Shown here: positions 41,318 to 52,545 of the stretch, in pieces
Numbering within the stretch: the stretch's first letter is position 1
Layout of the letters: each line of letters opens with the position of its first letter
From: Chiridota heheva
Lineage: Eukaryota > Echinodermata > Holothuroidea > Apodida > Chiridotidae
Length of the DNA: 64,000 bases
Assembly (NCBI GenBank): GCA_020152595.1
Contig: JAIGNY010000476.1
Span: 276,501 to 340,500 of the forward strand
Direction: 5' to 3'
Translations under genes and position numbers: made by a program
The notes under the pieces: model-generated
Told to the model about the DNA's origin: nothing
Databases searched by the model: none
What the model saw: only the letters and a program-made list of their open reading frames with translations

Positions 41318-44300
41318 GTAAGTGCATTTAAAATAAGCATGACAATTATGTAAGTGATTGTTGAGAGTCAATTACTGTGTGAAGAAGTACAGTATTGTCT
41401 ATGAAATCAATTGTTAACCTTTTAATATTTTTTGCAGATTTACTAGCAATACTTACACTTAGCATTAAATGAAACGATTGGTGAGAACTTCCCCATATAT
41501 TGTGAAACAAGGATGATTAAAACACTCTTTGCAAAAGTGATTTGTTTAGGCTGATAGTGATATTTTACTAGAGGTGCTTGCAGTGCCTTTTCTAAACATA
41601 CTAACTGGGGGATTCCCTTATTCCTATTGATTACTCCTCAGTGGGGAGCTTTTTGACCATAGGAAAATATCCCTATGAAATGAATACATTGTATATAGAT
41701 TCTGATGAGTCACTAAACTGGGGGCAAACGAATTAAATTTTTTGAATACTCCCCCCCCCAAAAAAAAAAAAAAAAAAAATTTAAATAGTAAAAAAAAAAA
41801 AGTTTCCTCTTAATTCTCGCCTTTGACATCTTGATTTTTATTTTTTCCCTACTGCATGTTTTACTCCCACTCCAGATAAGTTATCATTTAGCACTGTGAA
41901 TGGGGAGATACACATTTGCCTGCAATAATTACATATGAATATAGATAGCTTCAGCATGGTAATGGCACTGTAAACATTCGTAAAATAATTAAAAAGCTGT
42001 TCAATTTCGTTGTAGAACTGTAACACCAACACAGCAAGTCATATGATTTGAAATTACAGTACATTCATGGTTTGTTACCTAGTTAAGAAATTAACATACC
42101 AGATTATTTATTCACTTTTGAATTGAAGGTTCAACATCTTTCGTTTTGATTAAAGGATTAGTGCAGCTGTGCAAGCATGTCCATCTTATATGAAAGAGGA
42201 CGTCAAAAGAAACAAAATGGTAAAGAAACCATTCAAAAATCTTATTCCGTTAAGGAGGTTTTAAGTTTAAAGTTTGGTATCATATGTGTAGAAACGACTG
42301 AAAGCAGACTAGTTGTGATGTCATAACCTCAGATTCCTCAAAGTCTTTATGTATTCTATCATATTTTGTCCTTCGATTTTGCGGCTTAAAAACCTTGGGA
42401 TATGTCAAAAAAGTAGTAAAACTGAATATAGGAAGGGTATTTATAATATACCACCTGAAGAAAGTTTGAGGGAAAATGATTTAAATAGTAAAAAAATTAG
42501 ACAAACTTCTATTAAAATACATAAAGACTTTCATGAATCTGAGGCTATGACATCACAACTAGTCTGATTTCAGTCGTTTCTACAGAAATGATACCAAACT
42601 TTAAATTTGAATATCTCCTTAACGGAATAAGATTTTTGAATGCTTCCTTCAGCATTTTGTTTCTTTTAAAGTCCTCTTTCATATAAGATGGACATGCTTG
42701 ACCACTGAACTAATCCTTTAAAGAATCAGTATACAGTAATTTGGTTGAGTGTGGTATTGAAAAGTTAATTTTTCACTGCAACAGATTACAGTGCAGTGTA
42801 ACAAGTTTTATCTGTAATAGTATTTAATAATAATAATGATGATGATATGATAATAATATACAGTTTTTGTAATGCGCAACACACACTAAAGTCTCATTGC
42901 TCTAAAAAAAAAAAAAAAAATAAAGAGAGGGGGAAGGGAAACAACTTATAATATAACTTAATGTAAGAAGCTTGCTTCACTGCAAACACCACTAATTTTT
43001 TTGGTTGATAGTATTTGAATTTGAACTGTATTTCATGAAATAGCCTTGATCTGAAGTATGCTTACATTATTGCATTCCTAGAACATTGGATCAGTTTATA
43101 TGCATGATTAGATACATTGCAACTAAGATTCAGGAACATTTCTTTCAGTGATATTTTCTGTTGGAATCCAAACCAATGAATTTCAAGAATTCTGGTTTCA
43201 GTCAACTGGTAGTCAAGATCTGGTTGGAGCCGTATATCGAAAGTGAATGTCAGTCATACAGAATATCCCCGTGAATTTTCATTTTTGGTTCCGATGCTAT
43301 CAGCATCATGGATCTATCCGCTCTGTTTGTCGTGCGTGTGTATGTATGTGTGGATGTATGTGTGTTACACCTAACTTGTAAAATTTTAAGAATGATCTTG
43401 AAATGCTCATATTTTAAGAACCGCATGTCTGTCTTGTTTCATATGTGGTGTAATTATGGTATCTATTCATGTACATATTCATGCATAGTATAAAAACATT
43501 GATTTTCATTAATATGCATAGTTGGTGGACCTAATATGTTTATGCTGAAAAAAGCTTGTAAATATGATATTTAAAGATCGATAAACTGGATTCATGTCAT
43601 ATGTGGTACACAGATAGCCCATGATCCGAAGATGTACCGTATTGTTTTTGGTGATGATGTCATGCATATTAATGAGTGGGTGGGGCTTAATGTAATTTTT
43701 TTAGGTGCTCATATTTCAACAACTGTTTGTCCATTTTGTTTCATATTCGGTATAATAATGTTGTTAGATAGTGTCCACATGCTCATGGTGTACAAGTGTT
43801 GAATTTGCTCATGGTATACAAATGTTGATTCTTATTAATATGCATAGTGGGACAGGGCTTAACGTGGTTTTGCCAAATAGAGCTTGTAAACATGAAATCT
43901 CCAGAACAACACATTGGATTCATGTCATATGTGATACACAGGTAACCCATGGTCCAAAGATGTTTCTTATTGTTTTTGGTGATGTCATGCATATTAATGA
44001 GTGGACAGGGCTTCATGTAAAAAAAATTGAAATGCTCATAGTTGAACAACCATGTATCCATTTTGTTTCAAATTTGGCATAGTAATGTTGATACCTAGTG
44101 ATCACATGCTCATCTTATAAAAACCTCGAATTTGCTCATGTTATAAAAACGTCGAATTTCATTAATATGGATAGTGGGCTGGCTTCAAGTGGTTTTGCCA
44201 GATAGAGTTTGTAAACAGGAAATCTCCAGAACGACACATTGGATTTATGTCATGTGTGATACACAGGTAGCCTTTGGTCTGCAGATGTGCCCTATTCATT

Positions 44301-47300
44301 TTGGTGATGACGTCATTCATTAATAAGTGGGCGGGGCTTAAATAAACAAATCTTGAAAGGCTCATATTTTAACAACTGCTTAGTTCGTTTTATATGTGGT
44401 ATAGTAATGTTGTTAGCTAGTGTCAACATGCTTATGTTGAAAATATTTTGAATCTCATTAATATGCATAGTGGGTGGGGCTTAATGTGATTTTGCTGAAA
44501 AGAGCTTGTAAACATGATATCTTAAGAACAATAAACTGGATTCATGTCATATGTGGTACACAGACAGCCCATGGTCTGTAGATGTGCCCTATTGTTTTTG
44601 GTGGTGATGTCATGCATATTAATGAGTAGGCAGGGCTTATTGCAAAAATCTTGAAATGCTCTTATTTTATGAACTGTATGTCTGTTTTTTTTTCATATGT
44701 GGTGTAATTGTGATGTTAGCTAGTGTGTACATATTCATGCATAGTATAAAAACATTGAATTTCATTAATATACATAGTGGGCGGACCTAATATGATTATG
44801 CTGAAAAGAGCTTGTAAACATGATATTTAAAGATTGATAAACTGGATTCATGTCATATGTAGAACAAAGATAGCCCATGGGCCGTATATTTTGTCCTATG
44901 AGGTTTTGGTGGTGATGTCATGCATATTAATGAGTGGGTGGGGCTAAATGTAAAAATCTTGAAATGGTCATATTTCAACAACCACTCAGTTTGTTTTGTT
45001 TTATATGTGGTATAGAACTGTTGTTAGCTAGTGTCCACATGCTCATGGTAAAAATATTTTGAATGTCATTAATATGCGTAGTGGGCGGGACTGAACCTTA
45101 TTTTGCTAAATATATATCTCGTAAACATGAATCTCCAGAACGACACATTGTGTTTATGTCATATATGGTACATAGGAGTAGGTAGGGCTTAATGAAATTT
45201 TTTCAAATGCTTATATTTTAACAACTGCATGTCTGTTTTGATTCATACTTTGTATATATATGTTGTTAGCTAGTGTATGCATCTACACATGGTGTAGGCC
45301 TAAATTTGTGGAATATCGTAAATATACATGTACATAGTGAGGCAGGGTTAAATATAGTTTTGCTGAAAGAGCTTATAATTAACACAGTAACACAAGGACA
45401 ATACATTGGAGACAGGTCATATGTGGTACACAATAACCCATTGTCTGTTTGTGTGCCCTATTGTTTACGAGGTAGTATTATGCATATTGCTAAGTGGGCA
45501 GGGGGTGGGATTGATATAAAATTAAATAATCTTAAGAAAGTGATAAATTTATAACAACCATATGTCTGTTTGTATCATACTTGCAAGTTATTTGTCAGTT
45601 ATGTAAATATTTGTGTACATTCGTATGTTGTCAACAGGTTCTCAGTATTAATGATATGCATGCCTTGATGTGAAAATGTTCCAAAAAGTTGTAAACACAT
45701 ATTATATGTAGTACATAGATGAGTTATGGTAGTGATGTCATGCAGGTGAGGCTGTGTGTGAAATTCTTAAAACTGTGCAATCGTATGCATGTTTTGCATC
45801 ATATTTGTTGTACTGTTGTCAACAGGTTCTATTTTACTGATGTGCATGGCCTATGAGTATATGTATTTAGCATATTTCATTATATGCATTGCTAGTTAGC
45901 ATAAAACTTGAAAATCAACATACATGTACAATGAAAGAATGCATCGGAACCACTAAACATTTTCGTTTCTGGTCATTTATGTGGTATAGGACTGATAAAG
46001 AAACATATTGTCATAAACACCATGTTGGTATCTTATTCTGTTTGGGAATTTATATTTTTAAGATGTTATCAGTGTGTTGAAAAGTGACCCGCAGTGTAAA
46101 ATGTGATGTCATAGAGGCAGATCGAAGACAATTCGTATGTATATCTATCTATAATGCAAAAGAATTTCTTTTACGTAGTGTGTAAGGTTCATGAGCAGAT
46201 GGGCAAAGCACATTCTTATAAAGTGCATATTATACCTCAATTTTTAATCAAAAAATGCTTCCAGTAATTTAGGAAAAGCCAATTTACTTTCAAAGAAATA
46301 GACAGAAATTGTCTTGGATCTGCCTTTATGACATCACACTGTACACTGTGAGGTCACTTACGCGCTCAATTTTTAAAATGCAATAACTCCTAACTGGAAA
46401 AAGACATCAAAATGATTTTCACACCAAATTGTTTGTTTAATAGTCCTCTATATATATGACAATAAACTTTCATGTGAATACTCTTTTAACTTCATGGATG
46501 GCATCGTATAGCAGATTATTACGTCTGTATTAAGAATGGAAATGTCTAACACATTCTGTATAGCTTGTTTTGAGTGACTACAGTTCTTTGCTCACATCGT
46601 GAAATTTCCATAATTGCAATTCATTTATGGTAATGTGATTCTTTAATTGTTTCATTGCAGATCTTGCCCAGAGGGATTATTTCAAGGATTCTAGATTTGT
46701 TAATTATCTCAAGTACCTGCAGTATTGGAGAGAACCACAGTATGCAAAGTTCCTCAAGTGAGTAAACGTGTGATTTTAAATAAGATTTTAGAAGTGGATT
46801 GAAATGTTAATAGTAAATAGTAACAGTAATTATTTTATACAGCACCCTTTCTATACAAGTATATTCAAGAGAGCTTTACAAACATCAGCTTTAGTATAGG
46901 GGAGAGCTAACCAAATGGCGCATCATCCATCCTTTAGCTCAGGGAAGTGAATGAACACTGCGTTTTCATGCTTCTCTTCTCAAATAGTGTTCAGAGAACC
47001 AGGTAGGGTGTGACTGTCCTACCATCGGGACCGACGGCTTAACGTCCCCTGCGAAAAATAAGAAGCGCCATTCAATCATTGCCATAAGGGAGTAGGAGTT
47101 GCAAACGACGTACTTCCGCTTTGATGATCGGCGTATCTGCCTGCATAGCTGTGGAAAAACGGGTTAGACTTGACCGGGGCTTGAACCCAGTAGCTACCTG
47201 ACTCCTTAAAACTGCATACATGTGGCTGTTTTCCAGTGGTACAGCATGATCAATAAAAATTTCAGAATTTTTTCTGTTTGTCTTTTTTCTGATAATTGAA

Positions 47301-48537
47301 ATATAAGTTACTTCATTCAACATTTTAAAAACACCCAGTAAATAAAACAAAAAGCAAGGATATGTAGAACAGAATACATAGAACACACTAATTAGTGTTG
47401 ATGCGAGTGGAAGTGCTCTGAAAGACCTTGATGTACATTCCAAAGCAGGGCATTCCTGAGAGTACATGTAATTATGTGCAATCAATCATGTAAGTTGCAG
47501 AAAACCATTTTAATGTAGTTGTAGATTGGAGGACGTGATTTTGCTTGACTTATGTGACATTAAGAGGTGCAGTGGTTAAGGAGTCATGCTGGTATTCGAA
47601 AGGTACTGGGTTTAATTACCGCCGCGAGATTGTGTCCTTGAGCAGGACACCTTGCTCTGCTTGCTTCAGTTCACTCAGCTATCAAATGAGTACCAGCTCT
47701 GTAAGGAGTTGGCCTGGCATCCTGTCCAGGGTGAGTCATGTGCTCTCATTTGCTTATGCCAAGGAAACCAGAGATAAGCACCATGATGGGCCATCGTGGC
47801 TCTAGTATGGATCTAACTTTGTGACGTCTGTTGATGAAAGGTAGTTTTAAGAAGTAAAGGTTGATAAATGGAACTGATATACACCTTTTCATTTTTTCAG
47901 CTGTCATGGATTTGTCATTTTTTCAGCCGTCATGGATTTGTCATTTTTTCAACAAGCTTTGGGGAGAAGAAATTTCAACTCTTACACAATAGTTCTCTCA
48001 ATTACATATCAGAAAATAAGTTGTCTTTAACACCTCAGATCACTATCCTTAATTCTATGCGTTTTCAGACAAGTGAAAATTTTGAATGAATGTTTTGTGA
48101 ACGTTGATCATTACATCCTATGCATTCAAGGATTTACAGGATAACCTCACAAGAAAGTTGTTATTCTTATTTTCATCAGATTTCCTCAATGTCTTCATTT
48201 CTTGGAGCTCCTTCAGTACGATAGCTTCAGAAAGGAACTAGCAAATGCACAGTGCGTCAAATTTATAGAAGACCAGCAGTTGCTCCATTGGCAGCACTAC
48301 AGCTATAAACGAATGAGGTTGCAGCAATCTCACCAGGAAGCAACCCATCACCTAGCACATCAACAACAGCAGCAACAATCTGGACACCCACATGGACAGC
48401 CTTTACCCTTGCAGCCCAACCACCCAGGGACACAAATAATGCCCCCCATTTCAGCAATGGTGCCACAATCAAGACTGCTTACACCTGAACAGAAACCATT
48501 ACAGTCATTGCAACAAAACCACCTCAACATGAAGTGA
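41237..48537 (+). CDS. MED31: MED31 (Soh1), Mediator middle-module subunit
   Basis: Bridges Mediator and RNA polymerase II transcription in the nucleus. Three exons (41237-41317, 46661-46757, 48180-48537) join in frame. The conserved domain runs from MRFQVELEFVQCLANPHYLN through YLAQRDYFKD, FVNYLKYLQYWREPQYAKFL, KFPQCLHFLELLQYDSFRKE and LHWQHYSYKRMRLQQ. The protein is then extended by about 55 residues rich in Gln, His and Pro, so about 183 residues with the candidate first exon, against 131 in human. Intron 2 (5.3 kb) is filled largely by a roughly 300-bp satellite. Head to head with HIRA. Identity is very secure; the N terminus is not. Confidence 0.95.
42150..42721. mobile_element. TTAA-flanked foldback element, copy 2
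   Basis: Same family as 31315-31867: starts TTAAAGGATTAGTGCAGC and ends CACTGAACTAATCCTTTAA, with long inverted arms and the loop in the opposite orientation. It lies in MED31 intron 2. A 72-codon open frame inside is not protein-like. Confidence 0.85.
42825..42905 (-). mobile_element. SINE tail fragment
   Basis: The (TAATAA)n start followed by TATACAGTTTTTGTAATGCGCA looks like a reversed SINE 3' end. No head found. Confidence 0.35.
43385..45760. repeat. Satellite of about 300-330 bp unit in MED31 intron 2
   Basis: The marker CATTAATATGCATAGTGGGC recurs near 43508, 43838, 44158, 44456, 44762 and 45065, with a decayed unit at 45320. Each unit also carries GGATTCATGTCATATGTGG, GGTGATGTCATGCATATTAA and TCATATTTTAACAACTG. 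Copies diverge by many substitutions, so the array is old. No coding frame is shared. Confidence 0.92.
46081..46355. mobile_element. Foldback element in MED31 intron 2
   Basis: Left arm AAGTGACCCGCAGTGTAAAA then TGTGATGTCATAGAGGCAGA; the right arm is its imperfect reverse complement (TCTGCCTTTATGACATCACA). Arms of about 45 bp. Non-coding. Outer limits uncertain. Confidence 0.6.
46661..46757 (+). CDS. MED31: MED31 middle exon
   Basis: Encodes YLAQRDYFKDSRFVNYLKYL then QYWREPQYAKFL. ATTGCAG acceptor, GTGAGT donor, split codons at both ends fit their neighbours. Confidence 0.97.
46810..47215 (-). mobile_element. tRNA-derived SINE, minus strand
   Basis: On the minus strand the head has AAGGAGTCAGGTAGCTAC then TGGGTTCAAGCCCC (B-box-like). 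The tail includes GTAAAGCTCTCTTGAATATA and ends in an AT-rich tract. A conserved ACCATCGGGACCGACGGC stretch is present. MED31 intron 3. Confidence 0.6.
47566..47830 (+). mobile_element. tRNA-derived SINE
   Basis: AGGTGCAGTGGTTAAGGAGT head, GTGTCCTTGAGCAGGACAC body and a GATAAGCACCATGATGGGCC 3' part. Same family as 1432 (minus) and 50040. The B box is decayed (GGGTTTAATTACC). MED31 intron 3. Confidence 0.8.
48180..48537 (+). CDS. MED31: MED31 last exon with Gln/His/Pro-rich extension
   Basis: Encodes the end of the conserved domain, KFPQCLHFLELLQYDSFRKE through KRMRLQQ, then HQQQQQQSGHPHGQPLPLQ and a tail ending NHLNMK. TGA stop at 48535. The distal 140 bp of this exon is duplicated downstream at 48567-48710. 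Confidence 0.96.
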
Positions 48538-48830
48538 TGCAGTGCTATGTTGAACACGCAGTAGCTTGTACCCATGCAGTCCCACCACCTGGGGACACAT
48601 GTGCCCCCCCATTTTGGCAGTTTTCACAAACAAGACTGCTTACACTGGAACAGAAGCAATTGATCATTGCAACAAAATCACCTCAGTATGACAAGATGCA
48701 GTGCTGTGGTCAAGAGTTTTATTTGTGGCACATTGCTGCTTCATTTGAAGATGGAGGGGTAGGATTATACATAGGTGTTTTCAGGAATGACTGTCACCTG
48801 CTAAGTGCTACCTGTTCCAGATAGTGAATA
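48538..48830 (+). repeat. MED31 3' region with duplicated terminal exon segment
   Basis: 48567-48710 repeats 48403-48551: shared landmarks TGCAG(C/T)CC...CCACC, GCCCCCCATTT, CAAGACTGCTTACAC, GAACAGAA and GATGCAGTGCT. The second copy lies after the TGA and is out of use. A polyadenylation-type AATAAA is seen only at about 49853. Confidence 0.85.
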
Positions 48831-49174
48831 TGAGGAGCCTTGATTTGCATCCCAAGTAGGTGTGTATCATTACACCATTGTGAGGATCTAGGAAGCATTC
48901 TTTCCTCTCAAGTATGACTCTACCGGCAATGAAAAGAAAGAACCATTTTAAGTTGTATATGGCTACATTAATTCTTTAAGTGGACTTTTTGGCAATTCAC
49001 ATACCTTATTTAGATTCATTTCTGGATTTGAATGTCAAAGTGTATTTTAAATGCTGATTCTGCATTTGTAATTATGACGCATGCATATTTTTTTGGCAAT
49101 AAGCTACTGTATGTACAGCCAGTATAAAGGTCTAATGTTGATTCTGTTGTTTGGATAATTTACTGAGAATGCTT

Positions 49175-49560
49175 TAAAAACTGAGGCAAGTGGGAAATTA
49201 GACAGGAGCTTCATTAAATATTCTCAATTTATGAGAAAAATAAGAAGCTGTATTGTTGAAAAACTGTATTGCAAGTCCCAAAAGGTGTTGTAATGTTTAC
49301 TGAAAATACATCAAGTAAGGCAAATGGAGAAATTAGGCAGGAGCTTCTCTTTAGGTTCTTAGTTTATTAAAGATCAGAAGCTGTATTGTTGTACAACTGT
49401 AATGCTGGCCCCAAACAGTATTGTCTTGTGTACTGAAAATATATCAAAATTTTAGAAAAGTGTTGTAAAAAGTGTTGTTATGTTTACTGAAAATACATCA
49501 AGTAAGGCAAGTGGGAAATGCAGGCAGGAGCTCTTAAAAATATCAATTTATTAGAAAGAT
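49175..49560. repeat. Diverged 130-190 bp tandem repeat downstream of MED31
   Basis: Three units starting near 49181, 49311 and 49500 share GGCAAGTGGGAAATTAG, CAGGAGCTTC, AAGCTGTATTGTTG and TTTACTGAAAATACATCA. Confidence 0.75.
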
Positions 49561-49649
49561 CAATTTTCCAATTCATCTAAAGTGCCCCCAGGATTTTTGG
49601 AGAAAATGTTGAGAGTAGGGTAAGTCTTCCAAAGATCAATTTTCCAATT

Positions 49650-49802
49650 CCCAGTGTTGAGCAGTGCCTGGTGCTCCCAGTGTGCAGTGCCTGGTGCTGC
49701 CATTGTGCAGTGCCTGGCGCCGCCATTGTGCAGTGCCTGGCGCTGCCATTGTGTGGCACCTGGTGCTGCCATTGTGCAGCGCCTGGTGCTGCCATTGTGC
49801 TT
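49650..49802. repeat. 23-bp minisatellite
   Basis: About six to seven copies of GTGCTGCCATTGTGCAGTGC then CTG. Open frames across it on both strands reflect the repeat. Confidence 0.93.
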
Positions 49803-50039
49803 GAGAATCTTTGCTTCTTTTCAGTGGATTGAAACATGTACTTCAATTTGAAATAAAAAGATGTGGACAATGCTAAATTCTTCAAAAAAAATTCATTCTG
49901 ATTTACACTGCAGAAATGATACACCCTGTGATTTTCGAGAACTTATTGAGAATCTGATGGCTGACTGTAGTCCACTTAAAAAAGTTTACACCCTTAATCA
50001 TGTCAGTGTATTTATTATGGATTATGTTTTTGCTTTAAA

Positions 50040-50290
50040 AGAGGTGCAGTGGCTCTGTGGTTAAGGAGTCTTGCTCATATTTGAAAGGTACCTGGTTCGA
50101 ATCCCGTCCTGCATTGTGTCCTTCAGCAAGACACTTTACTTGCTGCAGTGCACTCGGCTGTAAAATGAGTACCAGCACTGCTGGGGAGTTGCTGTCCAGG
50201 GGGAGCATGTACTCCCATCCGCTTGTGCCAGGGATAAGCACTGACCCTAATAGCTCAGATGGATTTAACTTGATGGCTTTTTTTGGAATG
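50040..50290 (+). mobile_element. tRNA-derived SINE
   Basis: AGGTGCAGTGGCTCTGTGG head and a good B box GGTTCGAATCCC. Body GTGTCCTTCAGCAAGACAC, 3' part GGGATAAGCACTGACCC and GGATTTAACTTGATGG. The best-preserved copy of this family here. Confidence 0.88.
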
Positions 50291-50962
50291 TAATTTAATG
50301 ATCCATTTAATTTGATAAAAGAGAACTAGTGATTAATAAAATGAGATTCCATCATATGCACTGACGTTTACTTGAATGACATGTTTATTATTTGCTATAA
50401 TTGTAGTTTTCTCAAAAGTACCAACATGTTAGGTTTTGTAGCTATTTGAGTACTGTTGGCTTCTCTGGGTGGATCTGTGGCCAGTGGCGGCGCTATGAGG
50501 GTATTTCCCCCATGAAAGATCACTTTGCTCCCCAGAAAATTTGGTAGTGACATTTTGTCCGATTTATAGGCTTTTTGCCCTTTATGAGACAGAATTGCCC
50601 CTCCCATGAACAAAATCCTGGCGCGCCAGTGCTTGTGGCAGGATTTTATGAAAAGGATTTGAAAATGTGATTAAGTGACTGTGAGGATCCTGCACATAGC
50701 TATTATTCAAGCCTTTTTAAAGTGTTTTAATTAATACATTGAGATGCTATTAACAACAGGTCTTTAATACTCCCTCACTTTAATACTCCAAGTGGGGGAG
50801 TGCTAACCTCCCCCTCCCCCATAAAGCGCAAGGTTAAACCATTAAAACTTGCTTGCTTGATGCTTGCTTTAGGTGACGGGAGCTCAAGATATTGTAATAA
50901 TCTTTGTAGATGCCCTAGGAAGGTTTTTGTAATGAGAAAGTACAGAGTTGCATTTCTGGCTG

Positions 50963-51170
50963 ATTAGCTGTGTCCTTGGGCAAGGCACTTTTATCCCACT
51001 TGTCTCGACTCCACTACTGTTGTTAGAGTGAGTACCAACATTGCTGGGGAGTGAACCTGTCCTGGGGAAGGGGAGGGGGGGTCCTGTGTTCTCATCCGCT
51101 CGTACGCCATAGAATCTGAGGATAAGCATCCACTTGCTTAGCCCAATGGATTTAACTTACCTTCAAGTAA
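50963..51170 (+). mobile_element. SINE fragment without head
   Basis: GTGTCCTTGGGCAAGGCAC...GAGTACCAACATTGCTGGGG...GATAAGCATCCACTTGC matches the body and 3' part of the 50040 SINE. Its 3' half was copied again at 51322 on. Confidence 0.75.
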
Positions 51171-51588
51171 CTTAAGGTAAGGAAGTAGTCTGGTAGTCAC
51201 TGTCTTTGACATCATTAAAAAATAGTCAAAATTATCATAAGAAAGTATTACTTTCATTCAATGAGGATTTGAAATAGCTGTAGCTTATGAGAGTTGCTTT
51301 ATGCTGAGGCTTTTTGGATGAGTTGTTAGAGTGAGTACCACATTTGAACCTGTCCTGGGGAAGTTCTCAATGCCATAGAATCTGAGGATAAGCATCCACT
51401 TGCTTAGCCCAATGGATTTAACTTACCTTCAAGTAACTTAAGGTAAGGAAGTAGTCTGGTAGTCACTGTCTTTGACATCATTAAAAAATAGTCAAAATTA
51501 TCATAAGAAAGTATTACTTTCATTCAATGAGGATTTGAAATAGCTGTAGCTTATGAGAGTTGCTTTATGCTGAGGCTTTTTGGATGAG
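51019..51588. repeat. Recent tandem duplication, two units
   Basis: Unit 1 (51019-51321) and unit 2 (51322-51588) are near identical over 200 bp, from CATAGAATCTGAGGATAAGC to GAGGCTTTTTGGATGAG. Unit 2 has lost a piece of the SINE portion. Unit 1 ends inside the first bases of the foldback arm that starts at 51574. Confidence 0.92.
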
Positions 51589-51943
51589 ATGGGAGTTGGT
51601 AAAACTTTAAAGCATAAATCGTGACTTTTACCAAAATGTAGGCCTAACCGAAACCAAAGATGTTAATCTCGTCAAATTATTGAAGTGATTGAGCTCATTG
51701 ACAGACCGGTCAACCTACAAATTTGTGAACCTTGGGATTTTCACACCAAAAACCTGGAGATTGTTACCTTAAACCTGGAGAGTTACAATGCACTGTACTA
51801 ACCTGAGTTCAATCACTTTGATAACTTGACATTTTGCATTCATTTGAAAAGATTAACATCTTTGCTTTCGGTTAGGGCCTACATTTTGGTAAAAGTCAAT
51901 TTATGCTTTAAAGTTTTAGTAACTCCATCTCATCCAAAAAGCC
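51574..51943. mobile_element. Foldback element
   Basis: Left arm GGCTTTTTGGATGAGATGG...ACTTTAAAGCATAAAT...CAAAGATGTTAATC; the right arm is its reverse complement ending CCATCTCATCCAAAAAGCC. Arms of about 115 bp around a 140-bp loop. Non-coding. Confidence 0.85.
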
Positions 51944-52299
51944 AAAGTGTTAATTTAACTCAAAATAAAATCAAACTGTAGAAATTTAGATGGTTAGCAA
52001 GTGAGAAAAATTGGAAATTACCTTGAGATGATACCAGAAACCATACATTGATGTAAATTAAATTGTACATTTTCTGTATTAAGGAGGTATTTCTTTTTCG
52101 TTAAGTATTAAATAACAATATATACATTCAAAAGTACTTCATTAAAATGCAGGAGTTTTGATTACATGTGTACAATTCTTATAGCATCTAAATCGACTTT
52201 CATAAAAAATATCAAGGTGATAGATCCTTTGACCCAAAGAATGGAACTCTCAATACACATGTCAAAATGGCGAATCCTTACAAAAATGTATCAACAACA

Positions 52300-52545
52300 G
52301 ATAAAATAATATTGAATTTGAACATAGCACTTTTCCATGTACAACGCATGCCCAGTGCTTTACAATTGACAACTTCAAGGATCAAAGCGGTAGCCAAAAA
52401 ACAGTGCACAAGCATGTACATTACCCAGCTCCACGCATTTATGCTGAGCACCGAGCGAGCAAGGAGCAGATCCTGTTTTTTAAGACTAGGGACTGAACCC
52501 ACGACCTTCCAGCCAATCAATTGAGCTAAGCAGTCACCACATTTA
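52300..52545 (-). mobile_element. tRNA-derived SINE, minus strand
   Basis: Reverse complement: GGTGACTGCTTAGCTCAATT (A-box-like) and GGGTTCAGTCCC (B box), then TTGTAAAGCACTGGGCATGC and a tail of AT-rich sequence. Small open frames here are incidental. Confidence 0.75.
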
